From Cyclobacteriaceae bacterium (lineage in GTDB: Bacteria > Bacteroidota > Bacteroidia > Cytophagales > Cyclobacteriaceae): a stretch of 64,000 nucleotides of DNA. The stretch covers positions 868,001-932,000 of the forward strand of contig JAHBTY010000001.1 of the NCBI GenBank assembly GCA_019638355.1, given 5' to 3'. The position numbers were made by a program, and so were the translations under genes. Every line of letters begins with the position of its first letter. Positions within the stretch are counted from its first letter, which is position 1. Shown here one piece after another: positions 54,802 to 62,999 of this stretch. The notes below the pieces were generated by a model. That model made no database searches and was not told the origin of the DNA. It saw nothing but the letters and a program-made list of their open reading frames with translations.

Positions 54802-56055
54802 TTATTTCTCCAATTGCTTTTCATAACTCACGATCATCTGATAATATCTTTTCATCACATCTAAGTATTGGGTTTGTGCCATAATGAGGGCCTCGTATGC
54901 ATCAATCACAAATGGCAACTCCTCTCGGTTTTCTTCGTATGCCAGCATTACCGTTTCATAGTTCCGCTCAAGTGCCGGAATAATTTTTTCCTCATAGTTA
55001 TCCAGTTGTTTCCTTGTGGTTTGAATTTCCCAAGCCATCCCCGCAGCCATACCCTGGGCTTCGTTTAGAATGGCCTCGCGTCCGCGTTTCATCGCTTCGA
55101 TCTGCAGGTTCATTCCCCGCACGTTGGCCTTATACATTTTTGAAGACCACGGAGCGATTGGTATAGAGACCATACCCTCAATCGTGTAAGCGCTGGGCAT
55201 CATCTGTCCCAATGGAGCCATGTGGTTATATCGGATTCTGAAGTCCGGTTTGGCCTGGTAGCTTTCCAACTTCACGGCATAACGCATTGACTGAATAGTG
55301 TTGTTGAGTTGCCGGATATCGCTTCGGCTGTTTGCCAGCACAGTGGTGTCTATTGCAAGTTCTACCGGATCAAAATCCTGGAAGACAGTATCAATGTCAA
55401 AGCGGACATCCTTGGGCAGATTCATCAATGCATTGAGTGAAATATTTTTCTGAATGATTTCATTTTCCGTCATAAAGATCATGTTCTCGACTTCATGCAA
55501 TCTTCCCTCTGCCTTAAAGCTGTTGCCCAACGGACTTTGGTTATAGGGGTACCGTGCTTTGGCAATGTTGAACATGAGTTGAATGATTTCCTGATTCTCG
55601 CGAAGAATTGCCAGCTTCTTTTCCAGTACGAGCCATTCATAAAATGCTGTTTTTGCCTGCGACCTTAGTTCGTTGAACGTGTATGAACCCGTAGCTTCTT
55701 CAATGGCCGCTTTTGATGAGAGCAGTTGCTGATTGGCTCGCAATTTTGCCGGATTCGGTATGGACTGTTCAGCGGAGAGCATCACAGATCCCTTGTCCCT
55801 TTCGTCCATCACCATTTGACCAGGATAAGGAGTCATAAAAGTTCCGAGTCCGACCATCGGAGCCATCCAACTTTTCGCACCTTTTGAGATTTCATTTAGC
55901 GCCTGTGCTTTGTATCGATATTCTTGTAACATGGGGTTGTTGTGTTGGATCACTGTGAGAATGCTGTCCAACTTTAATCGTTGCTGTGCCTGGGCAGTGA
56001 GACTGCCCCAAAGCGCAAGCCAGAACAGGATTATGGTTTTAATGTTTGATTTCAT
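54802..56055 (-). CDS. TolC-family outer-membrane efflux protein
   Basis: The signal peptide MKSNIKTIILFWLALWGSLTAQA is followed by a TolC-like repeat structure: the N-terminal half with LDSILTVIQHNNPMLQEYRY and a second repeat from about residue 210, with long coiled-coil helices. Length about 417 residues. Together with the split CusA pump and the two adaptors, this completes a tripartite efflux system. It overlaps the end of the CusA coding region. Confidence 0.9.
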   Translation of the reverse strand: MKSNIKTIILFWLALWGSLTAQAQQRLKLDSILTVIQHNNPMLQEYRYKAQALNEISKGAKSWMAPMVGLGTFMTPYPGQMVMDERDKGSVMLSAEQSIPNPAKLRANQQLLSSKAAIEEATGSYTFNELRSQAKTAFYEWLVLEKKLAILRENQEIIQLMFNIAKARYPYNQSPLGNSFKAEGRLHEVENMIFMTENEIIQKNISLNALMNLPKDVRFDIDTVFQDFDPVELAIDTTVLANSRSDIRQLNNTIQSMRYAVKLESYQAKPDFRIRYNHMAPLGQMMPSAYTIEGMVSIPIAPWSSKMYKANVRGMNLQIEAMKRGREAILNEAQGMAAGMAWEIQTTRKQLDNYEEKIIPALERNYETVMLAYEENREELPFVIDAYEALIMAQTQYLDVMKRYYQMIVSYEKQLEK

Positions 56056-57976
56056 GGATTTCAAGTTTTCCGAATTTTCTAAGCTCATATTCTTTGGTCA
56101 TCAAAAAGATTAGGGGCGTCACCAAAAGGATGTGCGTGGAGGATGTGAGTACGCCTCCAATCATGGGCAACACAATGGGTTTCATTACATCGCTGCCGAC
56201 ACCGGTAGCCCACAACACCGGAACGAGGCCAAATAGAGCAACGGACACAGTCATCAATTTTGGTCTGAGGCGTTTTGCCGCTCCGGCAATTACAAATTCC
56301 TTCAATTCAGTCATTGAAATGGTTTCGCGCGAGTTGCCTCTTAACTCTACCAGTTGCCTCATTGCATCGTTGAGATAGATTACCATCACAACACCTGTCT
56401 CTACGGCAATACCGAACAAAGCAATGAATCCAACCGCTACGGCTACCGATAGGTGAACACCCCAGAAATAAATTATATAGGCCCCTCCAATAAGCGCAAA
56501 GGGTACGGTTATCAAACTAAAGAATGCTTCGCGTATGGAATGGAAAGCGAAATAAAGTGAGAGGAATATGATGATAAAAACTATGGGAGCAATCAACGTT
56601 AATGTTTTCTTGCTTCGGATAAGATTTTCGTACTGGCCGCTCCACTCAATATAATATCCGTTGGGAAGGCTTGAGAGGTCACTGTTTAATTTATCAATAG
56701 CTTCTTGTACTGTGCTGCCGAGGTCACGGTCGCGCACATTAAAAAGTACAGCACCGCGCAACATAGCATTTTCTGAGTTGATCATCGGTGGGCCATCTTC
56801 AAACCGAAGGTCGGCCACATCTGATAATGGAATCGTTCCCAATGCAGGGGTCTGCACCGGAATGCGTTTAAGTTGGTCCAGGCTGTTCCGGTAGTCTTGT
56901 GCCAACCGTACATTCACTGAAAAACGTTGACGACCTTCAATGGTACGCGTGATGGGTGTACCTCCAATAGCGGATTCTACCATCATGTTTACGTCATCTA
57001 TATTGAGGCCGTAACGTCCAATCTCTTCACGTTTAATATCAATGACCAGATACTTGCCCCCTGTGATGGGCTCAACATAAAGGTCTTTCACTCCCGGAAT
57101 ACCTTCGAGGGCTAGTTTAACTTTTTCCGAAACGGCATAGATCGTATCCAGATTCTGACCATACACCTTTACACCTACATCGGTGCGAACTCCGGTAGCC
57201 AACATATTGATGCGGTTAATAATGGGTTGTGTCCATCCGTTAACCACTCCGGGAATTTGGAGTTTGGCATCCAATTCATTAACGATATCTTTTTTCGTTA
57301 TCCCCGGTCGCCATTCACTTTTTGGCTTCAGCATGATAATTGTTTCGATCATGCTGATGGGTGAATTATCGGTTGCAGTGCTGGCCCGACCTGCCTTCCC
57401 TAGTACTTTGTCAACTTCGGGAACTGAGTGAATCAGTTTATCTTGCACCTGCAGAATTCTTTTTGCCTCTGCATTCGATATGTCTGGAAGCGTAACGGGC
57501 ATGAACAGAATGGACTGCTCATCAAGCGGTGGCATAAATTCTGAACCAAGGCTGATGATTAAGGGAATGCTGATGACGAGTGCAGCGATGTTAATTCCAA
57601 TTGTAGTCTTGCGCCATTTCATACACCAGCGGATAATGGGTTCATAGACCTTCTCCAGTATTCTGTTTACCGGGTTAGAGTGTTCGTCTTTAAATTTCCC
57701 CTTCATGAAAAACGAAATAAGTACGGGTGCAAGGGTAACAACCAATACTGCATCCACGATCATGATGAAGGTTTTAGTATACGCCAGTGGGTGAAACAGT
57801 TTGCCCTCTTGCCCGGTAAGCATAAACACCGGAAGAAATGAAGTAATGATGATAATTGTTGAGTAGAAGACTCCCCGAGAAACCTGCTTACTTGATTTTT
57901 CGATGACCGCAAGACGTTCCTCTTCGGTGATCCATGGTTCTTCTTTTTTGCGTGAGAATATTTTGAAAAATTTCAT
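56039..57976 (-). CDS. cusA: CusA-type heavy-metal RND pump, C-terminal part (see split)
   Basis: This is the C-terminal two-thirds of a CusA/CzcA-type transporter, from the membrane segment after periplasmic loop one. It has helices with SRGVFYSTIIIITSFLPVF, FHPLAYTKTFIMIVDAVLVV and the conserved SEFMPPLDEQSILFMPVTLP. It lies in the -1 frame relative to the upstream N-terminal part (57988-59280), from which it is separated by 11 bases. Its own ATG at 57976 could start a separate subunit. The metal-binding methionines and Glu could not be mapped residue by residue here. Confidence 0.88.
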   Translation of the reverse strand: MKFFKIFSRKKEEPWITEEERLAVIEKSSKQVSRGVFYSTIIIITSFLPVFMLTGQEGKLFHPLAYTKTFIMIVDAVLVVTLAPVLISFFMKGKFKDEHSNPVNRILEKVYEPIIRWCMKWRKTTIGINIAALVISIPLIISLGSEFMPPLDEQSILFMPVTLPDISNAEAKRILQVQDKLIHSVPEVDKVLGKAGRASTATDNSPISMIETIIMLKPKSEWRPGITKKDIVNELDAKLQIPGVVNGWTQPIINRINMLATGVRTDVGVKVYGQNLDTIYAVSEKVKLALEGIPGVKDLYVEPITGGKYLVIDIKREEIGRYGLNIDDVNMMVESAIGGTPITRTIEGRQRFSVNVRLAQDYRNSLDQLKRIPVQTPALGTIPLSDVADLRFEDGPPMINSENAMLRGAVLFNVRDRDLGSTVQEAIDKLNSDLSSLPNGYYIEWSGQYENLIRSKKTLTLIAPIVFIIIFLSLYFAFHSIREAFFSLITVPFALIGGAYIIYFWGVHLSVAVAVGFIALFGIAVETGVVMVIYLNDAMRQLVELRGNSRETISMTELKEFVIAGAAKRLRPKLMTVSVALFGLVPVLWATGVGSDVMKPIVLPMIGGVLTSSTHILLVTPLIFLMTKEYELRKFGKLEIHEIKH

Positions 57977-57987
57977 TGCTGTCTTTT

Positions 57988-59280
57988 TTAAGGGTTCCCT
58001 GATTTTTTTGCCATTTCTTCAGCGTAGCGTTGACTGAGGTGTTTGTAGGCATTTTCCGACATGATAATTCCGTTATCAACAATTACCCCGATTGCCAATG
58101 CAACCCCGGTGAGGGACATGATGTTGGAAGAGATATTAAAAGCATTTAATAAAATGAAAGCGGTGGCCAACGTAATGGGTATCTGTATGATGATGCTCAA
58201 TGCGCTTCGCCAGTGAAACAGGAAGATGATCACCACCAGTGAAACCACGATCATTTCTTCTATTAGTGTTTTCTTAATGGAAGAAACAGACTCCTCGATT
58301 AATTCGCTTCTGTCGTAGGCAAGATTGAATTTCATGCCTTCGGGAAAACCCTTGGCTACTTCTTCCATCTTTTTCTTTACTCTCTTGATCACCTCATCTG
58401 CATTTTCACCATAGCGCATCACCACAATGCCTCCCACAGCCTCACCTTCGCCACTCACATCAAAAATGCCAAGACGAAGTTGACCGGTCATTTGCACGGT
58501 AGCTACATCCTTGACCGTAACTGGTATGGAGTTTACTGTTTTAAGCGGGATCATTTCAATAGCTTCAATACTCTTGATATACCCGGTAGTCTTGATCACG
58601 TACCCGATGTCGTTTACTTCAAACTTCCTTCCGCCCGCTTCATTATTATTGGCACGAATGGATTGAATCACCTGCGGGATGGAGAGGCCATAGTATGTAA
58701 GTTTGTTTGGATTGATCGTAACCTGGTATTGTTTTTCGAACCCTCCAAAGGAGGCCACCTCGGCAACTCCAGGCACATTCTGCAATCCGAATTTTATATA
58801 CCAGTCTTGTATAGCACGTTGTTCACCCAGATCCATGCCGGGTGCTTCCAATGTATACCACAGAATATGGCCTACACCGGTGCCATCAGGACCAATGGTT
58901 GGAACAACACCCTCCGGCAATAAGCGCGATGCGTAATTTAACCGCTCAAGAACGCGTTGTCTAGCCCAGTAAACGTCAACATCATCTTCGAAGATCACGT
59001 AAACAAAACTCATCCCGAACATGGATGTACCGCGAACATATTTTATCTGGGGCAAGGCCTGAAGATTGGTGACCAATGGGTAGGTAACCTGATCTTCCAT
59101 AATCTGTGGGCTTCTTCCCATCCACTCCGTGAACACGATAACCTGGTTCTCAGAAAGGTCAGGGATGGCATCAATCTTATTCACCTTTACGGAGTGTAAA
59201 CCCCACCCGAAGAGGCCTGCTGCAATAAGCAGGATAATGAAACGATTGTGTATAGAGTATGAAATTATTTTCTCAATCAT
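57988..59280 (-). CDS. cusA: CusA-type heavy-metal RND pump, N-terminal part (frame ends early)
   Basis: This is the first 430 residues of a CusA-type pump, with MIEKIISYSIHNRFIILLIA, KVNKIDAIPDLSENQVIVFT, MFGMSFVYVIFEDDVDVYWA and the N-terminal half of the periplasmic domains. It ends at AKKSGNP directly before the C-terminal part. A full CusA of about 1045 residues would result if ribosomes shift by -1 at the A7 run (58003-58009). Alternatively a one-base indel, real or sequencing-derived, has split the gene. Confidence 0.88.
   Translation of the reverse strand: MIEKIISYSIHNRFIILLIAAGLFGWGLHSVKVNKIDAIPDLSENQVIVFTEWMGRSPQIMEDQVTYPLVTNLQALPQIKYVRGTSMFGMSFVYVIFEDDVDVYWARQRVLERLNYASRLLPEGVVPTIGPDGTGVGHILWYTLEAPGMDLGEQRAIQDWYIKFGLQNVPGVAEVASFGGFEKQYQVTINPNKLTYYGLSIPQVIQSIRANNNEAGGRKFEVNDIGYVIKTTGYIKSIEAIEMIPLKTVNSIPVTVKDVATVQMTGQLRLGIFDVSGEGEAVGGIVVMRYGENADEVIKRVKKKMEEVAKGFPEGMKFNLAYDRSELIEESVSSIKKTLIEEMIVVSLVVIIFLFHWRSALSIIIQIPITLATAFILLNAFNISSNIMSLTGVALAIGVIVDNGIIMSENAYKHLSQRYAEEMAKKSGNP
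58003..58009 (-). other. A7 slippery heptamer at the CusA split
   Basis: On the minus strand GCA-AAA-AAA-TCA contains A-AAA-AAA in the X-XXY-YYZ arrangement of -1 slippery sites. A -1 shift here joins the two cusA frames, reading on through about 11 codons into the second ATG. A short potential stem (AGGG-AA-CCCT) follows. Confidence 0.55.
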
Positions 59281-59392
59281 AGTAATCGAATAATAGAAAT
59301 GAAGTCAGTTATCCTAAGGAAAAGGACATGAAGAAAGGGCGGAGCTAATCTTGCAAATGCTTTAAAACAAGATTAATTGTGTGAAGAGGCTA

Positions 59393-59406
59393 TTCGCACA
59401 TGCGAA
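59393..59406. promoter_or_regulatory. Palindrome upstream of cusA, operator candidate
   Basis: TTCGCA-CA-TGCGAA has perfect six-base arms around a two-base centre, about 113 bases upstream of the cusA start. It could be a binding site for the HMA-AraC or another metal regulator. Confidence 0.4.
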
Positions 59407-59435
59407 CACAATCCACACGCCCCTAAGCGCAGTTA

Positions 59436-59864
59436 TTAAATAAGGAAAGTCTGAACGAGTATCGTAATGTCTCGTTCGATCAATGGCGGTCGATAATTGA
59501 AAAAGTGTCCACGTTCAACCGCAACAACAGAGTTCAGGTTTTCTACAGACGGAATGATTAAAGGCAACGCATCCGTAAGTGGTTTGATTGTAATGGTTTC
59601 ACTTACCTTAGTTGAATATTTTTCAGAGTCGATAATAACGGTGGCATCTTCACAGCACCCTTTATGCCCTACGGATGTATGATCGGAAGAATCCCCATCA
59701 TGATCACAACCACGTGTGTGTTCCTCGCAAGCCTGAGCGTGGCCAAAAATTGCCATGCTTTGGACTTCGCCTCCACACAAATGAAAACTAACCGAATGGC
59801 TGATGGAAGACATCAGCACAAGCGATGCAAGAATACCGGTCAGTATGGTGCGAAACTTCTTCAA
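59436..59864 (-). CDS. HYC_CC_PP-family secreted protein
   Basis: The signal peptide (MKKFRTILTGILASLVLMSS) is followed by the signature pattern of the HYC_CC_PP family: a His-x-Cys motif (SFHLCGGEVQS), then a Cys-Cys pair (GHKGCCEDA) and a Pro-Pro pair near the C-terminus (YRPPLIERDI). A His/Asp cluster (CDHDGDSSDHTSVGH) suggests metal binding. The family occurs beside metal-efflux genes in Bacteroidota. The product is probably periplasmic. Confidence 0.85.
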   Translation of the reverse strand: MKKFRTILTGILASLVLMSSISHSVSFHLCGGEVQSMAIFGHAQACEEHTRGCDHDGDSSDHTSVGHKGCCEDATVIIDSEKYSTKVSETITIKPLTDALPLIIPSVENLNSVVAVERGHFFNYRPPLIERDITILVQTFLI

Positions 59865-59958
59865 GACTTTGTAAATATACGGGGCTTACGCATATAAGTT
59901 ATTATACATTATTGCTGAAATGTTATAAAATTCTCTAATATCTTCCAAAAATTCGCAA

Positions 59959-59981
59959 AAAAGCCTCTTTTCGGGGCTTTT
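59959..59981 (-). terminator. Terminator after the M-T-K-P-C-C gene
   Basis: The stem AAAAGCC/GGCTTTT has a loop of nine bases, with T-run on the minus strand (TTTTTTGC). It lies 41 bases past the stop codon of the microprotein gene. Confidence 0.65.
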
Positions 59982-60021
59982 ATAAAAACCCAATCCCATT
60001 TGATCCAGCCCATGACAATTG

Positions 60022-60156
60022 TCAGAAGTTGAAAATTTCAGCCAGAATCACGATCAACATAATGGCAAGGACAATAGCAATCCAAAATCTCCTGATCCAC
60101 TTCTCTGATTCCGGTGACGGCTTGGGTGTCTCTATTTGACAACAAGGTTTAGTCAT
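60022..60156 (-). CDS. M-T-K-P-C-C microprotein with one membrane helix
   Basis: This 44-residue product starts MTKPCCQIETPKPSPESEKW, then IRRF and a membrane helix rich in Ile, Ala and Leu. It shares with the microprotein at 51606-51746 the start M-x-K-P-C-C, the Lys-Pro-x-Pro segment, W-x-R-R and the helix. Its stop codon overlaps the palindrome TGACAATTGTCA (60013-60024). It lies 21 bases after the HMA-AraC gene and is probably co-transcribed with it. Function unknown. Confidence 0.72.
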   Translation of the reverse strand: MTKPCCQIETPKPSPESEKWIRRFWIAIVLAIMLIVILAEIFNF

Positions 60157-60177
60157 AATTTCAAATAGTTGGTTTTA

Positions 60178-60732
60178 CTATGCCGCGCTTCGCGTATACT
60201 CAGTTTTAAACGCAGACACTGAAATTCCTGTTATCGCCCGGAATTGTTTTGACAAGTGTTGAACGTTGGAATAACCCATGCGATACGAGATTTCACTCAA
60301 GGTCAGTTCCCCTTCCCTGAGTAGTTGTTTAACTCTGTCCACCTTTCTTTCTATAGCAAAGGCCTCGATTGTCTTATTCTGGTTTCTGCTAAAGAGTTTG
60401 GTCAGGCTGAAGTAATTCCTGGCCAGGTGATCGGACAAGTAAGCTGATAGTCTGCTCACATTATTCCCCGCTTCCACTTCATTGAGGTATTTAATAATAT
60501 GAATTTTTATTTCTTCTACGGTCACCTCTGTTTTGTCGTAAACGACTTGCAGACCGACTTCACGTAGTTTCTTTTCAAGCGTTGGTAAAATTGTATCACA
60601 GGGGCCTGAAAAAATTACGCGACCCAACTCAACCTTTTGAGGAGGGGTATTTAGTTGCTGAAGTACCTGCATGACGTAGATAACACAGCGTTCACAGACC
60701 ATATTTTTTATATGAAGTTCGTACGTTTTCAT
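60178..60732 (-). CDS. AraC-type regulator fused to an N-terminal HMA-like domain
   Basis: This 184-residue protein has residues 1-70 of the heavy-metal-associated (HMA) type with C-E-R-C (C13 and C16: KNMVCERCVIYVMQVLQQ), a 30-residue linker, then an AraC-type helix-turn-helix pair (LTLSEISYRMGYSNVQHLSKQFRA) starting near residue 85. HMA domains carry soft metals such as Cu(I); fusion to a DNA-binding domain would make a one-component metal sensor. The start at 60732 is ATG, preceded by a TTG two codons away. It likely controls the neighbouring efflux genes. Confidence 0.88.
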   Translation of the reverse strand: MKTYELHIKNMVCERCVIYVMQVLQQLNTPPQKVELGRVIFSGPCDTILPTLEKKLREVGLQVVYDKTEVTVEEIKIHIIKYLNEVEAGNNVSRLSAYLSDHLARNYFSLTKLFSRNQNKTIEAFAIERKVDRVKQLLREGELTLSEISYRMGYSNVQHLSKQFRAITGISVSAFKTEYTRSAA

Positions 60733-60833
60733 AACCAATAATTAATTTTCGATTTGAGGAAAAGACTTAAGAGTTGACGTGTTCTGTTTTACACGAAACA
60801 CAGATTAACCGGAAGTACTCAGAAAACTAATTA

Positions 60834-61286
60834 TCAGATTTGAAAGGAATTCAGAAGAACTCTTTTGTAGGTGCCCTTATTGCTATAAAGAAATTGGGAA
60901 TATGTTACACACGCAGAAAAAGTAGTAGTGTTGTTGATGAGCGAAACGGGGGTCGCAACATTGAATAAAGGAGCAGCATTGGTGGCTACTTCCACAATCG
61001 GTGTTTCAGCGTTTATGGAAAGGGCTGTAAAGAACTCCGTCATCCCATCCGAACAACAGCAATCCTTGTAAGCCATTTCAAAGGCAACATTGTTTGTAAG
61101 CCAATGATGTGCTTTTGTCGATATTTGCTTGGAGTGTTTACAATGAGAATCTGGATGACCTGATTGCGATTGCATTATCACTTCTGAGTTGCATGTGACA
61201 TTGCAAACAATGGTTGCCAAAACCGATAGGGCAAAGAACAGCGACAGGAAAAGGCTGTATTTTCGTATGGTTGTCAGGGGAATCAT
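60834..61286 (-). CDS. Secreted hypothetical protein, cysteine-containing
   Basis: This 150-residue protein has an N-terminal hydrophobic segment (YSLFLSLFFALSVLATIVC) and a Cys/His-containing part with CNVTCNSEV, SHCKHSK and DCCCSDGM. A run of three cysteines is notable. The C-terminus is Asn/Thr-rich. No family was recognised; metal or disulfide chemistry is possible given the surroundings. Confidence 0.6.
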   Translation of the reverse strand: MIPLTTIRKYSLFLSLFFALSVLATIVCNVTCNSEVIMQSQSGHPDSHCKHSKQISTKAHHWLTNNVAFEMAYKDCCCSDGMTEFFTALSINAETPIVEVATNAAPLFNVATPVSLINNTTTFSACVTYSQFLYSNKGTYKRVLLNSFQI

Positions 61287-61317
61287 CCAACGACAAAGAA
61301 GCTAATGTTTGTTTACC

Positions 61318-61374
61318 TTTATAATGATAAAAGTTGGCTCACAGGATGATTTTTATCAGGTATGGTATTATAAA
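61318..61374. repeat. Nested inverted repeats in the gap before the PepSY-like gene
   Basis: TTTATAA (61318-61324) pairs with TTATAAA (61368-61374) and TGATAAAA (61325-61332) pairs with TTTTATCA (61351-61358), making a nested structure. It lies between the hypothetical gene at 61286 and the terminator at 61372-61409 and may be an operator or a strong RNA stem. Confidence 0.5.
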
Positions 61375-61409
61375 ATAGGCGCAGGAAGTCTTTTCCACCC
61401 GCCTTATTT
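61372..61409 (-). terminator. Terminator after the PepSY-like gene
   Basis: The stem AAATA-GGCG/CGCC-TTATTT has one bulged base and a roughly 18-base loop. It is followed on the minus strand by TTTTATAAT and lies 26 bases past the stop codon. Confidence 0.6.
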
Positions 61410-61434
61410 CACTCGCAACCAGATTAAGTGAGGA

Positions 61435-61797
61435 TTATTTCAATGCCTTGTCTCGCAGTCCTTTCGATGATACCCACTTGCCTTCAGGCGTGAATTTGAT
61501 CTCTACATTATTACCTTCTTTTTTACCCCTGTAACTGTAGTGAAGGGGAATAGCTCTCGATGTTCCCGGTTTTCCCTGATCACCGGGGATCGCGGTTGTA
61601 TGTTCAAAATGAGCATACCACACGCCTCCTTTGATGTCTGCTTTTGCAGAGGCAAACTCATTTTCAAAGGTCTTTAAGACAGATACCGGCACCTGTTCGT
61701 CCCTGATTTTCTCTACCATGTTCATGGGGATGGTTTGTGCGAATGTCCATACAGCACTTAGTAACAGGAAAGACAAGGTGAATTTTAGCGTTTTCAT
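61435..61797 (-). CDS. PepSY-like small secreted protein
   Basis: The signal peptide (MKTLKFTLSFLLLSAVWTFAQ) precedes about 100 residues with the pattern PVSVLKTFENEFASAKADIKG, VWYAHFEHTT and a terminal KFTPEGKWVSSKG, resembling PepSY-like DUF2874 domains. It is probably a periplasmic protein. Evidence for the exact family is moderate. Confidence 0.55.
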   Translation of the reverse strand: MKTLKFTLSFLLLSAVWTFAQTIPMNMVEKIRDEQVPVSVLKTFENEFASAKADIKGGVWYAHFEHTTAIPGDQGKPGTSRAIPLHYSYRGKKEGNNVEIKFTPEGKWVSSKGLRDKALK

Positions 61798-61826
61798 ATT
61801 ATTAATATTTAAAGGTTTGACAATAA

Positions 61827-62624
61827 TTATTTATCATGAGTATCCAGAATCACCGGCAGGCCATCCTTACCAATGGGCACAAAGAAAAATTTGGTATTTG
61901 GGCTGGACGTTAGCTTATCCTGCACTTCCAGTGCTTTGAACTGCAGGTACCGTTGGGTTAAGCCAGCATCAATGATTTGCTGTGCATCGCGCTGCCCTTT
62001 AGCCAACACCCTTTGTATCTCCGCGTTTTTCTCTGCAATCTTTAATTCGTACTCTTTTTGCTCAATGGCCTGCTGAACTGCGAGTTTCTTATCTACAGCC
62101 GAAGTAACCACCACAGGGTATTCAATATGTTTTACGGTAACGTTGTTGAATTCAATGTGCTTTCCTTTTGTCAGCATCATCAGGCGGGTGAGGATGGCGG
62201 ACTCGATCTCCGGACTTTTTGGTGACACCATGGTGTACTTGTATGTTGAAAAAACATTTCGTACCAGGCTCATGAACTCAGGCTTGATTACTTTGTTGTA
62301 GTAGTCTTTGCCAACTTCCAGTTCCAATTGTGGCAGTTCGGAAGCTACCGGCCTCAGCGTAACGGAAACGGTAAGATCGATGTGCAACTCATCTTCCGTA
62401 AGGATTGATACGTTTTCGTTATAGGTTTGCCATTGCATATTATAACCGACCACACCATTCCAGGGCCAATGCCACACAACGCCATTAGAATAGATTTTGT
62501 CGGTTACTAACCCTTTGCTTAATGGCTTCCATCGCATGGCATTGTAGCCGGGTTTTACTACCGAGCATCCGGCTGCCAGCAAGAGAATTGTTGCAGCCAT
62601 CACGAAATTCAAATTTGTTTTCAT
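61827..62624 (-). CDS. SPFH/prohibitin-like lipoprotein
   Basis: This 265-residue protein starts with a lipoprotein signal (MKTNLNFVMAATILLLAAGC) and contains an SPFH (band 7/prohibitin) domain, with the late helical region AEKNAEIQRVLAKGQRDAQQ and ITKGKHIEFNNVT-type strands before it. A lipid-anchored SPFH protein facing the periplasm would be unusual, since this domain usually sits on the inner-membrane cytoplasmic face. Its neighbours suggest envelope stress. Confidence 0.75.
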   Translation of the reverse strand: MKTNLNFVMAATILLLAAGCSVVKPGYNAMRWKPLSKGLVTDKIYSNGVVWHWPWNGVVGYNMQWQTYNENVSILTEDELHIDLTVSVTLRPVASELPQLELEVGKDYYNKVIKPEFMSLVRNVFSTYKYTMVSPKSPEIESAILTRLMMLTKGKHIEFNNVTVKHIEYPVVVTSAVDKKLAVQQAIEQKEYELKIAEKNAEIQRVLAKGQRDAQQIIDAGLTQRYLQFKALEVQDKLTSSPNTKFFFVPIGKDGLPVILDTHDK

Positions 62625-62637
62625 AGTACTGATAAGT

Positions 62638-62811
62638 TTAAGTGTTCAAGAACTCACAACGATCTCCAAATTCATTTTTGCACCAGGCGATGAACGAACC
62701 GATTTCGTTCTCTGGCAAGAGTCTGAGCGCCTTGACATATTCTTTCTTTAACAGGTCTCTGTCAAAGCTTATTTTTCTCAAGATCAGTTTGCAGTACTCG
62801 AACCTGCTCAT
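62638..62811 (-). CDS. Small conserved hypothetical protein
   Basis: This 57-residue product starts MSRFEYCKLILRKISFDRDL and includes LLPENEIGSFIAWCKNEFG. It is charged, probably helical, and contains three cysteines. Small proteins of this look occur often in Bacteroidota, but function is unknown. The longer in-frame form upstream is less likely. Confidence 0.55.
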   Translation of the reverse strand: MSRFEYCKLILRKISFDRDLLKKEYVKALRLLPENEIGSFIAWCKNEFGDRCEFLNT

Positions 62812-62999
62812 GGTGTGAATGATTTTGTTACTTTTTATAACGCGGGTAGCCTGAGCACGGCTCAAATTTTTTTGGCTATGATGTGTATTTTATTGCAGCA
62901 CTAAGAACGAGAAAGCGAGGGCAGGCACCTGACCAATTAAGTGTAAATCAATGCCAAAGTTTTTTCACCTCCCCTTATGATGAAACGTTAAATTCAATA

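Noticed and set aside
57888-58082. Minus-strand ORF of 64 residues in a third frame across the cusA split
   Set aside because: It overlaps both cusA parts in the remaining frame and shows no pump motif. The -1 frame relation between the two real parts explains the region.
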